Part shown: piece after piece, positions 46,247 through 56,471 of the stretch | How the letters are laid out: every line of letters starts with the position of its first letter | Position numbering within the stretch: position 1 is the stretch's first letter | From: Corynebacterium hindlerae | GTDB lineage: Bacteria > Actinomycetota > Actinomycetes > Mycobacteriales > Mycobacteriaceae | Direction: 5' to 3' | Assembly (NCBI RefSeq): GCF_014117265.1 | Contig: NZ_CP059833.1 | Location: 2,511,069 to 2,575,068, forward strand | DNA length: 64,000 bases | Program-made: the position numbers and the translations under genes | Notes under the pieces: generated by a model | Databases searched by the model: none | What the model was told of the DNA's origin: nothing | The model's input: only the letters and a program-made list of their open reading frames with translations

Positions 46247-47224
46247 ATGGCTAATCTTCGCGAGCTTCGCGACCGCATCAAGTCGGTCAAGTCAACGAAG
46301 AAGATCACCAAGGCCCAGGAGCTGATTGCAACTTCTCGCATCACCAAGGCTCAGGCTCGTGTTGAGGCATCGCAGCCGTATGCAGATGAAATCCGTAAGG
46401 TTACGGAAACCCTGCTCGCGGCCAGCAGCCTTGACCACCCGATGCTGCGTGAACGTGAGAACGGCAAGCGCGCTGCCATCTTGGTGGTATCCAGTGACCG
46501 CGGCATGGCCGGCGGTTACAACTACAACGTCTTCAAGAAGACCCGTGAATTGCGCAGTCTGCTTGAAGAAAAGGGTTACGAGACCGTAACCTACGTAACT
46601 GGCCAAAAGGGTGTTGGTTACTACAAGTTCCGTGGTGTTGAGGTTGCCGGTGCTTGGACTGGCTTCTCGCAAGACCCGGGATACAAGGAAACGCACGATG
46701 TGCGCCGCCACCTGATCGACGGCTTCATCGCTGGATCCGAAGGCACTGCAAAGTACCGTGCGGGTCTCAATGTCGCTGAAGGCGAAGGTATTCAGGGTTT
46801 CGACCAGGTTCACGTGGTGTACACCAAGTTTGAGTCCATGCTGACCCAAACTGCAACAGCTCACCAGCTGCTGCCAATTGAGCCTGTTATTAAAGACATG
46901 GAGCTCGAATTCAAGGATGGCATCCTCGCCAACACCGGCGAAGTCCACCCTGACGTCGAGTTCGAGCCAGACGCAGACACGCTTCTTGCAGAGCTTCTGC
47001 CGAAGTACGTCTCGCGCAGCCTGTTCGCAATGATGCTCGAAGCTGCCGCTTCCGAGTCTGCATCGCGTCGTAACGCAATGAAGTCCGCAACCGACAACGC
47101 TACGGCGTTGGTCAACGACCTCTCCCGCGTTGCAAACCAGGCCCGTCAGGCTCAAATTACCCAGGAAATCACAGAGATCGTCGGTGGCGCCGGTGCGCTC
47201 GCCGAAAGCGGAGAAAGTGACTAG
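46247..47224 (+). CDS. atpG: ATP synthase F1 subunit gamma
   Basis: 325 residues. N-terminal helix NLRELRDRIKSVKSTKKITKAQELIATSR and C-terminal helix RNAMKSATDNATALVNDLSRVANQARQA form the rotor shaft. Longer than E. coli gamma (287) by an internal insertion typical of actinobacteria. GAAGGGAGG precedes the ATG. Confidence 0.96.
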   Translation: MANLRELRDRIKSVKSTKKITKAQELIATSRITKAQARVEASQPYADEIRKVTETLLAASSLDHPMLRERENGKRAAILVVSSDRGMAGGYNYNVFKKTRELRSLLEEKGYETVTYVTGQKGVGYYKFRGVEVAGAWTGFSQDPGYKETHDVRRHLIDGFIAGSEGTAKYRAGLNVAEGEGIQGFDQVHVVYTKFESMLTQTATAHQLLPIEPVIKDMELEFKDGILANTGEVHPDVEFEPDADTLLAELLPKYVSRSLFAMMLEAAASESASRRNAMKSATDNATALVNDLSRVANQARQAQITQEITEIVGGAGALAESGESD

Positions 47225-48676
<1,452 letters not shown>

Positions 48677-48688
48677 GGGGCGCAGGCT

Positions 48689-49063
48689 ATGGCTGATATC
48701 ACCGTTGAACTGGTCTCTGTCGAGCGCAAGCTGTGGTCCGGTCAGGCCACGATTGTCACCGCACAGACGACCGAGGGTGAGATCGGCGTGCTGCCTGGTC
48801 ACGAGCCGATGCTCGGCCAGCTGGTCGAAAATGGCGTCGTCACCATTCGCCCTGTGGACGGCGGCAAGCTTACCGCTGCCGTCCAGGGTGGTTTCCTTTC
48901 GGTAGGTATCGACAAGGTCACCATCTTGGCTGACTTCGCCATTTGGGCTGATGAGGTGGACACCTCTGAGGCTGAATCGGCACTGTCCGCTGCTGTGGAT
49001 GAGTCTTCAAAGGCACGCGCCGAAGCTGAATTGCGCGCGGTGCGCCGCGCTCAGGAGAGCTAA
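48689..49063 (+). CDS. atpC: ATP synthase F1 subunit epsilon
   Basis: 124 residues. The N-terminal beta-barrel ([31 protein letters not shown]) is complete; the C-terminal helical part is shorter than in E. coli, as in other actinobacteria, which may change ATP-hydrolysis inhibition. Last gene of the operon, followed by a terminator. Confidence 0.95.
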   Translation: MADITVELVSVERKLWSGQATIVTAQTTEGEIGVLPGHEPMLGQLVENGVVTIRPVDGGKLTAAVQGGFLSVGIDKVTILADFAIWADEVDTSEAESALSAAVDESSKARAEAELRAVRRAQES

Positions 49064-49085
49064 GATCTCCAACACGTAAACAGGA

Positions 49086-49120
49086 GGGTCTGCCCACTGG
49101 GCAGGCCCTTTCCTTATTTT
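49086..49120 (+). terminator. Terminator of the atp operon
   Basis: GGGTCTGCCCA-C-TGGGCAGGCCC followed by TTTCCTTATTTT, 23 bases after the atpC stop. Strong rho-independent hairpin. Confidence 0.85.
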
Positions 49121-49134
49121 CTCTGAGGTTGATC

Positions 49135-49140
49135 TATACT
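49135..49140 (+). promoter_or_regulatory. -10 of the DUF2550-nucS unit
   Basis: TATACT, 20 bases before the GTG of the next gene, with AAAGGAGG between them. The -35 is weak. Confidence 0.45.
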
Positions 49141-49160
49141 CTTTTCAAAGGAGGTCATCC

Positions 49161-49613
49161 GTGGAAATTATCGGCTGGATCATCGCGGTACTAGGCGTGG
49201 TGTTGTTCCTCCTTGCTGCTTGGCGTTTTATTGCCCACCGTGCGAATGGCACGCCGGTGTTGATCCGCCGAATGCCTGCGAAAGACGGGCGGGCGTGGCG
49301 CCATGGTGTCGTGCGCTACCGTGGGAATATCCTCGATTTTTACAAGCTCCGTTCCGTATCTCCTTCGCCGGATGTGACCTTTGAGCGTCGTGGGTTTTCG
49401 CTGAAGGGCCGTCGTGAACAGACGGCTCGTGAGCAAAAATTCATGGAACCAGGTTTGAAGGTGTTGGTGGTACAGACCAGCCGTGGCGAGTTTGAGTGGG
49501 CCATGGATTCTCATGCGGAGATGGCCTTGCTAGCCTGGGTGGAGTCCGCTCCTACGCAGCCACTGCAGCGGATGGATGTGAAGACCGCGCAAAAGTACTT
49601 TAAGGACAAATAG
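49161..49613 (+). CDS. DUF2550-family membrane-anchored protein
   Basis: 150 residues, one N-terminal helix (IIGWIIAVLGVVLFLLAAWRF) and a cytoplasmic domain with RMPAKDGRAWRHGVVRYRGNILDFYKLRSVSP, the DUF2550 signature. Conserved directly after the ATP synthase operon in corynebacteria and mycobacteria; function unknown. GTG start with AAAGGAGG eight bases ahead. Followed by nucS after three bases. Confidence 0.85.
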   Translation: MEIIGWIIAVLGVVLFLLAAWRFIAHRANGTPVLIRRMPAKDGRAWRHGVVRYRGNILDFYKLRSVSPSPDVTFERRGFSLKGRREQTAREQKFMEPGLKVLVVQTSRGEFEWAMDSHAEMALLAWVESAPTQPLQRMDVKTAQKYFKDK

Positions 49614-49616
49614 TTT

Positions 49617-50309
49617 ATGCGACTTGTGATCGCCCGTTGCATCGTTGATTATGTGGGGCGCTTGGAATCTCACTTGCCTGAGGCCAAGCGCCTTCTGCTT
49701 GTTAAGGCTGATGGTTCCGTGAGCGTTCATGCTGACGATCGGGCCTACAAGCCTCTTAACTGGATGAGTCCGCCGTGTTATCTGACGGAGCAGCCGGTGC
49801 TTGACCTGGACGATACGGACACGGGGGAGCAGCTGTGGATTGTGGAGAACAAGAAGGGCGAGCAGCTGCGCATCACCATCAAGGAGATTTTCGCCGACGT
49901 CGAGCATGAGCTGGGCACCGACCCAGGTCTGGAGAAGGATGGCGTGGAGGCGCACCTTCAGGAGCTGTTGGCGGAGCATATTGCCACGCTTGGCGACGGC
50001 TATTCCCTCATCAGGCGCGAGTATCCCACGGCCATTGGGCCGGTGGACATTTTGTGTCGAAATGCTGATGGGGAGACCGTGGCGGTGGAGATCAAACGCA
50101 GGGGCGGTATTGACGGTGTGGAGCAGCTGACCCGCTATCTGGAACTTCTTAATCGTGACGAGCTGCTGCGCCCGGTGCACGGGGTGTTTGCTGCGCAGGA
50201 AATCAAGCCGCAGGCCCGCACCTTGGCGGAGGACCGCGGTATCCGGTGCGTGGTGCTGGACTACCAGGAGCTGCGAGGCATCGAATCTGACGAGCTCCGG
50301 CTGTTCTAA
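49617..50309 (+). CDS. nucS: Mismatch-specific endonuclease NucS (EndoMS)
   Basis: 230 residues. The main mismatch-repair nuclease of actinobacteria lacking MutS/L; cuts both strands at G-T, G-G and T-T mismatches and depends on the sliding clamp. The N-terminal DNA-binding half begins [16 protein letters not shown]; the C-terminal RecB-like nuclease has PVDILC (Asp about 144) and AVEIKRRG (Glu 158, Lys 160). The C-terminal ELRLF fits a clamp-binding tail. It shares one base with the following gene. Confidence 0.95.
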   Translation: MRLVIARCIVDYVGRLESHLPEAKRLLLVKADGSVSVHADDRAYKPLNWMSPPCYLTEQPVLDLDDTDTGEQLWIVENKKGEQLRITIKEIFADVEHELGTDPGLEKDGVEAHLQELLAEHIATLGDGYSLIRREYPTAIGPVDILCRNADGETVAVEIKRRGGIDGVEQLTRYLELLNRDELLRPVHGVFAAQEIKPQARTLAEDRGIRCVVLDYQELRGIESDELRLF

Positions 50310-50578
50310 TGCCTCGCAGAAACAAGCGCCAACGCACGGAGCTGCGCCAGCTACCTGTCGACGGCTCCACCTATTGGGGAACGAGGCGTCAAAAAGCACA
50401 CGGAATCTCGTTCTTGGTGCGACAGATCGGGTCCAGCGCTGCGCGGAAGTTCTACATCTGTCCAGGCTGCAATCAAAATATCCCGCCCGGGGTGGCCCAC
50501 ATCGTGGCGTGGGAACCCGGGCGGGAACATGATCGTCGACACTGGCACAAGCCGTGCTGGCACCGGGAATGCGCGTAG
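50309..50578 (+). CDS. Small zinc-ribbon protein next to nucS
   Basis: 89 residues, basic N-terminus (PRRNKRQR), then CPGCNQNI, HIVAWEP and RRHWHKPCWHREC: a CxxC plus His/Cys arrangement that should bind zinc, HNH-like in appearance. Relatives follow nucS in other actinobacteria, sometimes labelled ATP/GTP-binding without any P-loop. ATG overlaps the nucS stop by one base (TAATG). Possible helper in mismatch repair; not known. Confidence 0.75.
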   Translation: MPRRNKRQRTELRQLPVDGSTYWGTRRQKAHGISFLVRQIGSSAARKFYICPGCNQNIPPGVAHIVAWEPGREHDRRHWHKPCWHRECA

Positions 50579-50583
50579 GAAAA

Positions 50584-50850
50584 CTAAATCCCTAAGTTCA
50601 CCCTGATGCCGAATATTCCGAACGCCAGAAACATTAACAGGATGTCGATCCACGGCGCGACGAGTGCTAGGGCTGCGATCGTAAACTGGCGCTTTTTGAC
50701 GGCCACGACTACGGCCATGCACCCGAGAATCACGGCGGAAATCGCTCGAAACCCGTCATTACCCTGAAACGGTTCGGAGGAAACGAGCGCAGCGACGAGG
50801 AAAGACGAGATGAGCGTGAATCTACTCAGCATGTCGGGCCAGGATTTCAT
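50584..50850 (-). CDS. Small hypothetical membrane protein
   Basis: 88 residues, about three hydrophobic segments (LISSFLVAALVSS, ISAVILGCMAVVVAV, IDILLMFLAFGIFGI). No family recognised. Convergent with the nucS unit, separated by five bases, and read toward it. AAGAATACTCTC precedes the ATG without a clear ribosome site. Confidence 0.5.
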   Translation of the reverse strand: MKSWPDMLSRFTLISSFLVAALVSSEPFQGNDGFRAISAVILGCMAVVVAVKKRQFTIAALALVAPWIDILLMFLAFGIFGIRVNLGI

Positions 50851-50888
50851 GAGAGTATTCTTTCGGCCAATCAGAACCAGAAATTCGG

Positions 50889-51344
50889 CTACTTAACTGG
50901 TTCCGTAATCTCCAGCAGAACGCCGCCAGCATCCTTCGGGTGCACGAAGTTGATGCGTGCGCCGCCGGTGCCGATCTTTGGCTCTGGGTAGAGCAGGCGG
51001 ACGCCTTGGGCGCGCAGGTGCTCGGAGAGTGCGTCCATGTTGTTGGTGCGCAGGCACATCTGCTGCAGGCCTGGGCCTTTCTTGTCGATGAACTTGGCGA
51101 TGGTGGACTCTTCGTTCAGTGGGGCGAGGAGCTGGATCATGCCGTCGCGCTCGGTCTTGTCCTTAGGGCCGATCATGGCTTCGCGGACGCCTTGTTCTTC
51201 GTTGACTTCTTCGTGGTGGTTGACCCAGCCGAATGCGGTGCGGTAGAACTCGACGGCTGCATCGAAGTCTGGGACAGCGATGCCGACGTGGTCGAGGCAG
51301 GTGACGTACTCGTGTGGGATTTCGATTGCTGCAATATCAGACAT
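50889..51344 (-). CDS. mce: Methylmalonyl-CoA epimerase
   Basis: 151 residues, glyoxalase/VOC fold of two beta-alpha repeats. Interconverts the (R) and (S) epimers of methylmalonyl-CoA in propionate metabolism. Metal ligands: CLDHVGIAV (His), GPGLQQMCLR with the VOC half-repeat, and GGVLLEITEP (Glu at the C-terminus). The start at MSDIAAIEI is chosen; the frame is open far upstream but only as a shadow of the genes at 51.4 kb. Confidence 0.9.
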   Translation of the reverse strand: MSDIAAIEIPHEYVTCLDHVGIAVPDFDAAVEFYRTAFGWVNHHEEVNEEQGVREAMIGPKDKTERDGMIQLLAPLNEESTIAKFIDKKGPGLQQMCLRTNNMDALSEHLRAQGVRLLYPEPKIGTGGARINFVHPKDAGGVLLEITEPVK

Positions 51345-51386
51345 GACATCAAGTTTAGTCCCGGGCAGATCGCTATGCTGGAAAAC

Positions 51387-51686
51387 ATGATTATTGCGTT
51401 TTCTGTTGCCCCCGCGGTGACTAATGAGTCTGCTGACATGGCTGATGCTGTCGCTGAGGCTGTGCGGGTGGTCCGCGAGTCTGGCCTTCCGAATGAGACG
51501 AATGCCATGTTCACGCTTATTGAGGGGGAGTGGGATGAGGTAATGGGCGTCGTGAAGCGTGCTACTGACGCTGTGCTCGCGGTGAGCCCGCGCGCCTCCC
51601 TCGTGCTTAAGGCGGACATTCGGCCTGGTTATGAGGGGCAGCTGATGCGGAAGGTGGCGGCAGTAGAGGAGCGTCTCCGTGGCTAA
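51387..51686 (+). CDS. MTH1187-type thiamine-binding protein
   Basis: 99 residues of the MTH1187/YkoF-like superfamily. MIIAFSVAPA, then AEAVRVVRESGLPNETNAMFTLIEGEWDEVMGVVKRAT, ending VRRASLVLKADIRPG-like strand: the ferredoxin-like dimer fold that holds thiamine or HMP. No riboswitch is seen upstream. CTGGA five bases ahead supports ATG 51387; ATG 51375 is an alternative. Overlaps the next gene by eight bases. Divergent from mce. Confidence 0.8.
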   Translation: MIIAFSVAPAVTNESADMADAVAEAVRVVRESGLPNETNAMFTLIEGEWDEVMGVVKRATDAVLAVSPRASLVLKADIRPGYEGQLMRKVAAVEERLRG

Positions 51687-52503
51687 TTTCGTTGATCTGG
51701 CAGAGGTAAAGGCCCGCGCGGAGGCCAAGCAGGCCGCCACAGGTGGGGACGTCGCGACCGCGACCACGCTCACGCAGGAGAATTTTGAGGCGACCATCGG
51801 CCTGTCCATGAAAGTGCCGGTGGTGGTGCTGGTGGGTACCGCGCGCAGCCAGGACTCAGAAGAGCTGCGGCACAACCTATCGACGCTCGCCGCGCAGGCA
51901 GGCCGCAAGTGGCTCTTCGCTTACGTCGACGCCGACACCACACCCCAGATCGCGCAAGCGTTCGGTATTCAGGGGCTGCCGACCGTCATTGCACTTGCCG
52001 ACGGCCGTCCCCTAGCGAATTTCCAGGGTGGTCAACCCCTGGAAGCGCTGCAACAGTGGACAGCGGCCGTGGTCGGGGCCGCGAAACTACCCGGCCTTGG
52101 GGAGCAGGAAGAAGATCCCCGCCTGGTAGAGGCTGCCGCGTTGCTGGACTCGGGCGAGTTCGAGGCGGCTATCAAGGCCTACGAAGCGATCCTGGCCAAG
52201 GAACCCGCCAACAAGGAAGCAAAAGCTGCCCTCGACAACGCGAAACTCGTATCCCGACTCGCCACCGCTGAAGGTGACCCCGTTGCAGAAGCTGCAGCCG
52301 ACCCTACCAACGTGGACAAGCAGCTGGCCGCGGCTGATCGGGAAATCGCGGTGGGGAAAGTGGAAGAAGCATTTGACCGTCTCATCGAGCTGTTGCCAGA
52401 TGAGACGGTCAAAAAGCGCCTATTAGAGCTGTACTCCGTATTCGAGCCTGGCGATCCGCGCGTGAAGGCCGCGCGGACCAAGATGGCGATGAAGCTGTTT
52501 TAG
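51679..52503 (+). CDS. Thioredoxin-fold co-chaperone (CnoX/YbbN-like)
   Basis: 274 residues: thioredoxin-like domain at about 25-125 followed by TPR-like helices (LVEAAALLDSGEFEAAIKAYEAILAKEP). The usual CxxC site is absent; GTARSQDSEE stands there, as in other redox-silent YbbN proteins. The cis-Pro loop QGLPTVIAL is kept. Probably holds unfolded proteins for GroEL/DnaK. GTG start overlapping the previous gene. Confidence 0.88.
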   Translation: MANFVDLAEVKARAEAKQAATGGDVATATTLTQENFEATIGLSMKVPVVVLVGTARSQDSEELRHNLSTLAAQAGRKWLFAYVDADTTPQIAQAFGIQGLPTVIALADGRPLANFQGGQPLEALQQWTAAVVGAAKLPGLGEQEEDPRLVEAAALLDSGEFEAAIKAYEAILAKEPANKEAKAALDNAKLVSRLATAEGDPVAEAAADPTNVDKQLAAADREIAVGKVEEAFDRLIELLPDETVKKRLLELYSVFEPGDPRVKAARTKMAMKLF

Positions 52504-52688
52504 TAGGTGCTTAGCGCCGTTGATAGGCTGCCTGTAGATGTCAACGGTCGGTTTGGTCGGTGCGGAATTCTTCCATAACTGGTCTAGGGGTCATTAATAA
52601 CTGAAAAGCTGGTATATGGTGATGTCAATGATAATGTTAGTTATGGTCTGAGTAGTGATGTGTACCAAATAGCCCAAAAGGGGTACTT

Positions 52689-53214
52689 ATGAGAAAAAGT
52701 TCTCGCATCGTTGCTGGTGCTAGCATTAGCGGCGACACCGTCAGTTTCCGTGGCTAATGAAATAGACCCAGGGGTTATGCAGACCGCTTCAACATTCGAT
52801 CTCACTCCGCAGGAAAAAGAAGCTCTGGCACTAATCGAAGCCGAGCTTCAAGCGCTCGAGGGGATGACACCAGAAGAGATCGAGCGAATTGCTTCCGACA
52901 GCACGGCCCCGCAGCCGTATGGGATTCCCTTGCCGGGACCAACCGCGATTATTGGTTGCGTCCTCAATGTGGGTTGGGTATTTCGTAACGGTTCTGATTC
53001 CCAGCGCATATATACTCAGCTTGCTGACATTGTGATTGGCTGCGTAGGTATTCCACTTGGGAGCCATGCCACTTTGCTTGTCGCGAAGCAAAACTGGAAA
53101 TATCGCCAAAAGATAGCTGCAGCGCTAGCTTTAACAGGAATCTCCGCCGCTTGGTTTGGATTTGCTTGCTTCAACAGCAGCCAATTTTACTTTGGCCTGG
53201 GTGTGGTTCTTTGA
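52689..53214 (+). pseudogene. Secreted Cys-containing protein, frameshift at codon 3
   Basis: ATG 52689 with AAAAGGGG ahead is out of frame with the long ORF that follows. Dropping one A from the run of five at 52694-52698 joins them into MRKVLASLLVLALAATPSVS..., a textbook signal peptide cut near VANE. The mature part has an acidic helix (LTPQEKEALALIEAELQALEGMTPEEIERI), then PYGIPLPGPTA and a hydrophobic C-terminal region of about 100 residues with three Cys (IIGCVLN; IVIGCVGIP; GFACFNSS). It resembles precursors of secreted hydrophobic bacteriocins in layout only. Either a real lesion, a phase-variable tract or a read error. TTG 52711 is the only in-frame alternative start. Confidence 0.55.
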
Positions 53215-53239
53215 GCGTCACTTCCATGAACTGCCGGAG

Positions 53240-53479
53240 ATGATGCCGATCCCCATTGCGCTGTGTGTTGTTTCTGGCTTGTGGCTTTCACTTAATCAAC
53301 TTACGGCACAAGATTTCGCACCAGTGACGTCCAGCATTGCTGTATTAGTGTCACTGGCAATCATTGTGGCGCTCGTAAGTGGTGTGAGAAATTTCTGGGG
53401 GATCGAGGTTATGGTTGCTGCGGGGGCAATCGTGACATTGTCGCTAGCAAAAAGCACCAAAATTTCCAGGCATATCTAA
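53240..53479 (+). CDS. Small membrane protein of the 52.7-54.3 kb cassette
   Basis: 79 residues from the ATG pair at 53240/53243; the frame is open further up (GTG 53201, TTG 53156), overlapping the secreted-protein gene, so the start is uncertain. Three hydrophobic segments (IALCVVSGLWLSL, SIAVLVSLAIIVALVSGV, IEVMVAAGAIVTLSLA) and a basic tail KSTKISRHI. Size and position suit an immunity protein for the preceding product; this is inference. Confidence 0.45.
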   Translation: MMPIPIALCVVSGLWLSLNQLTAQDFAPVTSSIAVLVSLAIIVALVSGVRNFWGIEVMVAAGAIVTLSLAKSTKISRHI

Positions 53480-53491
53480 AAACAAAGTGTT

Positions 53492-54250
53492 TTAGCGAGG
53501 CAGGAACTGTAGCAGGCTGACGCCAAAAATGTCACCAAGCATATGGGCGATTACCAGCGGGTATATATTCTTATTTGTCATTTTCTTCCACACGAGGTAG
53601 AAAATTGGCCCCACAATAACGCCAATGCAAAGCGCAATGAAAGCGCCCATATAGATGTGGAAAGAAAACCGGACAATAAGGGAGTAAATAAAAGCAACGC
53701 GCTGGTATTTGGGGGCAACCGAAAGGCATACGCCGAGGAAGAAAAGCTCTTCATAGAGGCCGTTGAAAAGGGAGTACACGACCAGGGTGGGGTCTGTGAG
53801 GTTGGCCCATGGGCCCCAGGAGTTCTCGGCCGCGGCCACATCAGTAGTTACTTCGCCGCCCGTCGGCGCCAGGTAGTACTGGCCGGAAAGGGCAAGGTCC
53901 ATGCAGAGCCCAATCAGGGCGAACGCTAGGAGAGCGATGAAGGTGCCCCGCACCGAGGGGCGTAGGATCCACTGCCGGAAATTAAATCCCCTCAGATATA
54001 GGTAGCCGAGGGCAATCAACAGCAGCGGGACCTGGGTCGCTAGGGCGACGAGATTGTCGTTGGAGGAAAACTCCGGAACTGCGTCTGTGGCAGCGTTCAT
54101 GGGTTCCGCGGAACGCTGCACAAAACTAGCAGTTGCGGCATAAATGGACGTGCCCCACATGATAGCGGTGACGGCTGCGATATCCCACCATCTCAGGTGA
54201 TCGAGCCGCCCCCGGTTTTGGTTAATGCTTATAAAAGCCAGCCGTTTTAT
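53492..54250 (-). CDS. CPBP-family intramembrane protein (Abi/CAAX protease-like), abnormal start
   Basis: Polytopic membrane protein with CPBP motifs: YEELFFLG (motif 1, EE kept but the usual Arg of EExxxR is missing), RFSFHIY (motif 2 His) and AHMLGD (motif 3, Asp for the usual Asn). First in-frame ATG is at 54160, but hydrophobic coding sequence continues upstream (DIAAVTAIMWG) to an ATA codon at 54250 that has AGGAG six bases ahead and a TATAAT promoter beyond; the protein would begin (M)KRLAFISINQ, 252 residues. So the start may have mutated from ATG to ATA. Family members protect against bacteriocins or process membrane proteins. Confidence 0.65.
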   Translation of the reverse strand: MKRLAFISINQNRGRLDHLRWWDIAAVTAIMWGTSIYAATASFVQRSAEPMNAATDAVPEFSSNDNLVALATQVPLLLIALGYLYLRGFNFRQWILRPSVRGTFIALLAFALIGLCMDLALSGQYYLAPTGGEVTTDVAAAENSWGPWANLTDPTLVVYSLFNGLYEELFFLGVCLSVAPKYQRVAFIYSLIVRFSFHIYMGAFIALCIGVIVGPIFYLVWKKMTNKNIYPLVIAHMLGDIFGVSLLQFLPR

Positions 54251-54292
54251 TTTGGTCTCCTAACTAAGGGTTTTCGTTGCTTATTTTCCCAA

Positions 54293-54298
54293 ATTATA
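54293..54298 (-). promoter_or_regulatory. -10 of the CPBP gene
   Basis: TATAAT on the minus strand, giving a leader of about 35 bases that contains AGGAG and the ATA codon at 54250. The -35 (TTCGTC at 17 bases) is poor. Confidence 0.5.
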
Positions 54299-54352
54299 CT
54301 GCCGGACATGTAACCGACGAAAACGGCTAAAGCCAAGCACCAAACCAGCTAC

Positions 54353-56470
54353 CTACCCGTCCCAGCGGTACCACTGTGCGGACATCGCCGGAATATGCAG
54401 TGTGACGCAGTGCGGGTACCCGTCCCAGTGGCCGTTATCTGCCCACACCGAGAACGGCAGCTCATTTCCGGCACCTTCATAGACGGAATCGTCAGTGTTG
54501 ACCACGCGCGTCCAGGTGCCGCCATGTGGCACACCGAGGGTGTAATTCGGTTGGGAGGTGCCACCGAGGTTGAATACACACAGGTAGGTTTGTCCGTCGC
54601 TGCCGTAGCGCGCGAAAGCGAGGATGTTGTTCGCTGCGTCATCGCCTTTGATCCAGGAAAAGCCCTCCGGCGTGGTGTCCTGCGAGAACAGAGCCGGGGA
54701 ATCCTGGTAGACCAGGTTGAGGTCGCGCACCAGGCGGTGGATACCGCGGTGGTATTCGGACTCCCAGCCCTCCAAGTTGTGCCAGTCGAGCGAGTGAGCC
54801 TCCGTCCACTCCGCAGCCTGGGCAAACTCTTGTCCCTGGAAGAGCAGCTTCTTGCCGGGGTGAGACCACATGTAAGCAAAGAGGGTGCGCACGCCGGCAG
54901 CCTTGTTCCACGCATCTCCCGGCATACGGGTCCAGAGCGAGCCTTTACCGTGGACCACCTCATCGTGGGAGATCGGCAAACAGAAGTTTTCGCTGAACTG
55001 GTACACCATGGAGAAGGTGATCTCACCGTGGTGGTAGCTGCGGTGGATCGGATCCTTAGAGAAGTACTCCAGAGTGTCGTTCATCCACCCCATGTTCCAC
55101 TTCAGGGAGAATCCCAGCCCGCCGGTCGACGTCGGGGCGGTCACTCCTGGCCAAGACGTGGATTCCTCGGCGATGGTCAACACCCCTGGGTGAAGCTTGT
55201 GCACCGTGGCGTTCATTTCCTGCAGGAACTGGACAGCCTCTAGGTTCTCTCGGCCACCATACTGGTTTGGTGCCCACTCGCCCTCGTTACGGGAGTAGTC
55301 GAGGTACAGCATGGATGCCACGGCATCCACGCGTAGACCGTCGAAGTGGAACTCTTCCAGCCAGTACAGTGCGTTGGCAACCAGGAAGTTGCGGACCTCA
55401 GCGCGGCCAAAATCGAAGACGAAGGTGCCCCAATCCTTTTGTTCGCCGCGGCGCCAGTCGGGGTGCTCGTAGAGCGCGCGCCCGTCAAAGCGGGCCAGTG
55501 CCCAGTCGTCCTTAGGGAAGTGAGCAGGGACCCAGTCGACGATGACACCGATGCCGCGAGCGTGGAAGGCGTCGATAAGCGCCTTCAGCTGGTCCGGGGT
55601 GCCCCAGCGCGCGGTGGGGGCATAGTAGCCGGACACCTGGTAGCCCCAAGAACCGCCGAAGGGGTGCTCGGAAACGGGCATGAACTCGACGTGGGTGAAG
55701 CCTTGCTCGGCCACGTAGTCGACAAGCTCGGTAGCCATGTCCTCGTAGGAAAGACCTTGCTTCCAGGAACCGAGGTGCACCTCGTAGACGCTCATCGGCT
55801 TGTCTGAGATATCAGCGCGGGCGGCCAACCAATCGGAATCCTGCCACTCGTAGGACGAGGACGTGACGATGGACCCGGTGTGCGGAGGAATCTCCGTGCG
55901 GCGCGCCAGCGGGTCGGCCTTATCGCGGCGATGGCCCTCTGGCGTCTGGATCGCGTACTTGTACACTGTGCCTTCATCAAGGCCAGGGATGAACAGCTCC
56001 CACACACCGGAGGAACCCAGGGACCGCATCGGGTGCTGGGAGGCATTCCAACCATTGAAATCGCCGACTACCGCCACACCAATAGCATTCGGAGCCCACA
56101 CCGCGAATGACGTGCCTCGGACCCCATCGATCTCGCGGACGTGCGAGCCGAGGGCCTCCCAGAGCCGCTCATGGCGGCCCTCAGAAATGAGGTAAATATC
56201 GATTTCCCCCAGAGTCGGCAGGAAGGAATACGGGTCGCGGGTCACCACGGTTGCCTCTGGCCAGGTGATCTCGAGCTCGTAAGTGCCCTCCGGCACGGCG
56301 CCTTCGAAAATGTCATTTCCGACGGGGGCGAGTTCGTGGGACACGCCGTCGATAAGCGCGGCGACCTTGGTGGCGCCGATCTGACGGGTCCGAACTACGC
56401 CGTCGTGACGCCCGTACTGGGAGTGCGGGTCGTGATGCCGGCAATGCAACAGGCGGTCTAGGTCAGTCAT
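54353..56470 (-). CDS. glgB: 1,4-alpha-glucan branching enzyme
   Basis: GH13 enzyme of 705 residues that adds alpha-1,6 branches to glycogen or the related cytosolic glucan. An N-terminal CBM48-type module ([22 protein letters not shown] near 120) precedes the barrel. Catalytic sites: [12 protein letters not shown] (Asp nucleophile, near 375), [12 protein letters not shown] (Glu) and [14 protein letters not shown] (His-Asp). Starts one base after the glgE stop, with AGGAG ahead, so the pair is cotranscribed. Confidence 0.96.
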   Translation of the reverse strand: MTDLDRLLHCRHHDPHSQYGRHDGVVRTRQIGATKVAALIDGVSHELAPVGNDIFEGAVPEGTYELEITWPEATVVTRDPYSFLPTLGEIDIYLISEGRHERLWEALGSHVREIDGVRGTSFAVWAPNAIGVAVVGDFNGWNASQHPMRSLGSSGVWELFIPGLDEGTVYKYAIQTPEGHRRDKADPLARRTEIPPHTGSIVTSSSYEWQDSDWLAARADISDKPMSVYEVHLGSWKQGLSYEDMATELVDYVAEQGFTHVEFMPVSEHPFGGSWGYQVSGYYAPTARWGTPDQLKALIDAFHARGIGVIVDWVPAHFPKDDWALARFDGRALYEHPDWRRGEQKDWGTFVFDFGRAEVRNFLVANALYWLEEFHFDGLRVDAVASMLYLDYSRNEGEWAPNQYGGRENLEAVQFLQEMNATVHKLHPGVLTIAEESTSWPGVTAPTSTGGLGFSLKWNMGWMNDTLEYFSKDPIHRSYHHGEITFSMVYQFSENFCLPISHDEVVHGKGSLWTRMPGDAWNKAAGVRTLFAYMWSHPGKKLLFQGQEFAQAAEWTEAHSLDWHNLEGWESEYHRGIHRLVRDLNLVYQDSPALFSQDTTPEGFSWIKGDDAANNILAFARYGSDGQTYLCVFNLGGTSQPNYTLGVPHGGTWTRVVNTDDSVYEGAGNELPFSVWADNGHWDGYPHCVTLHIPAMSAQWYRWDG

Positions 56471-56471
56471 A

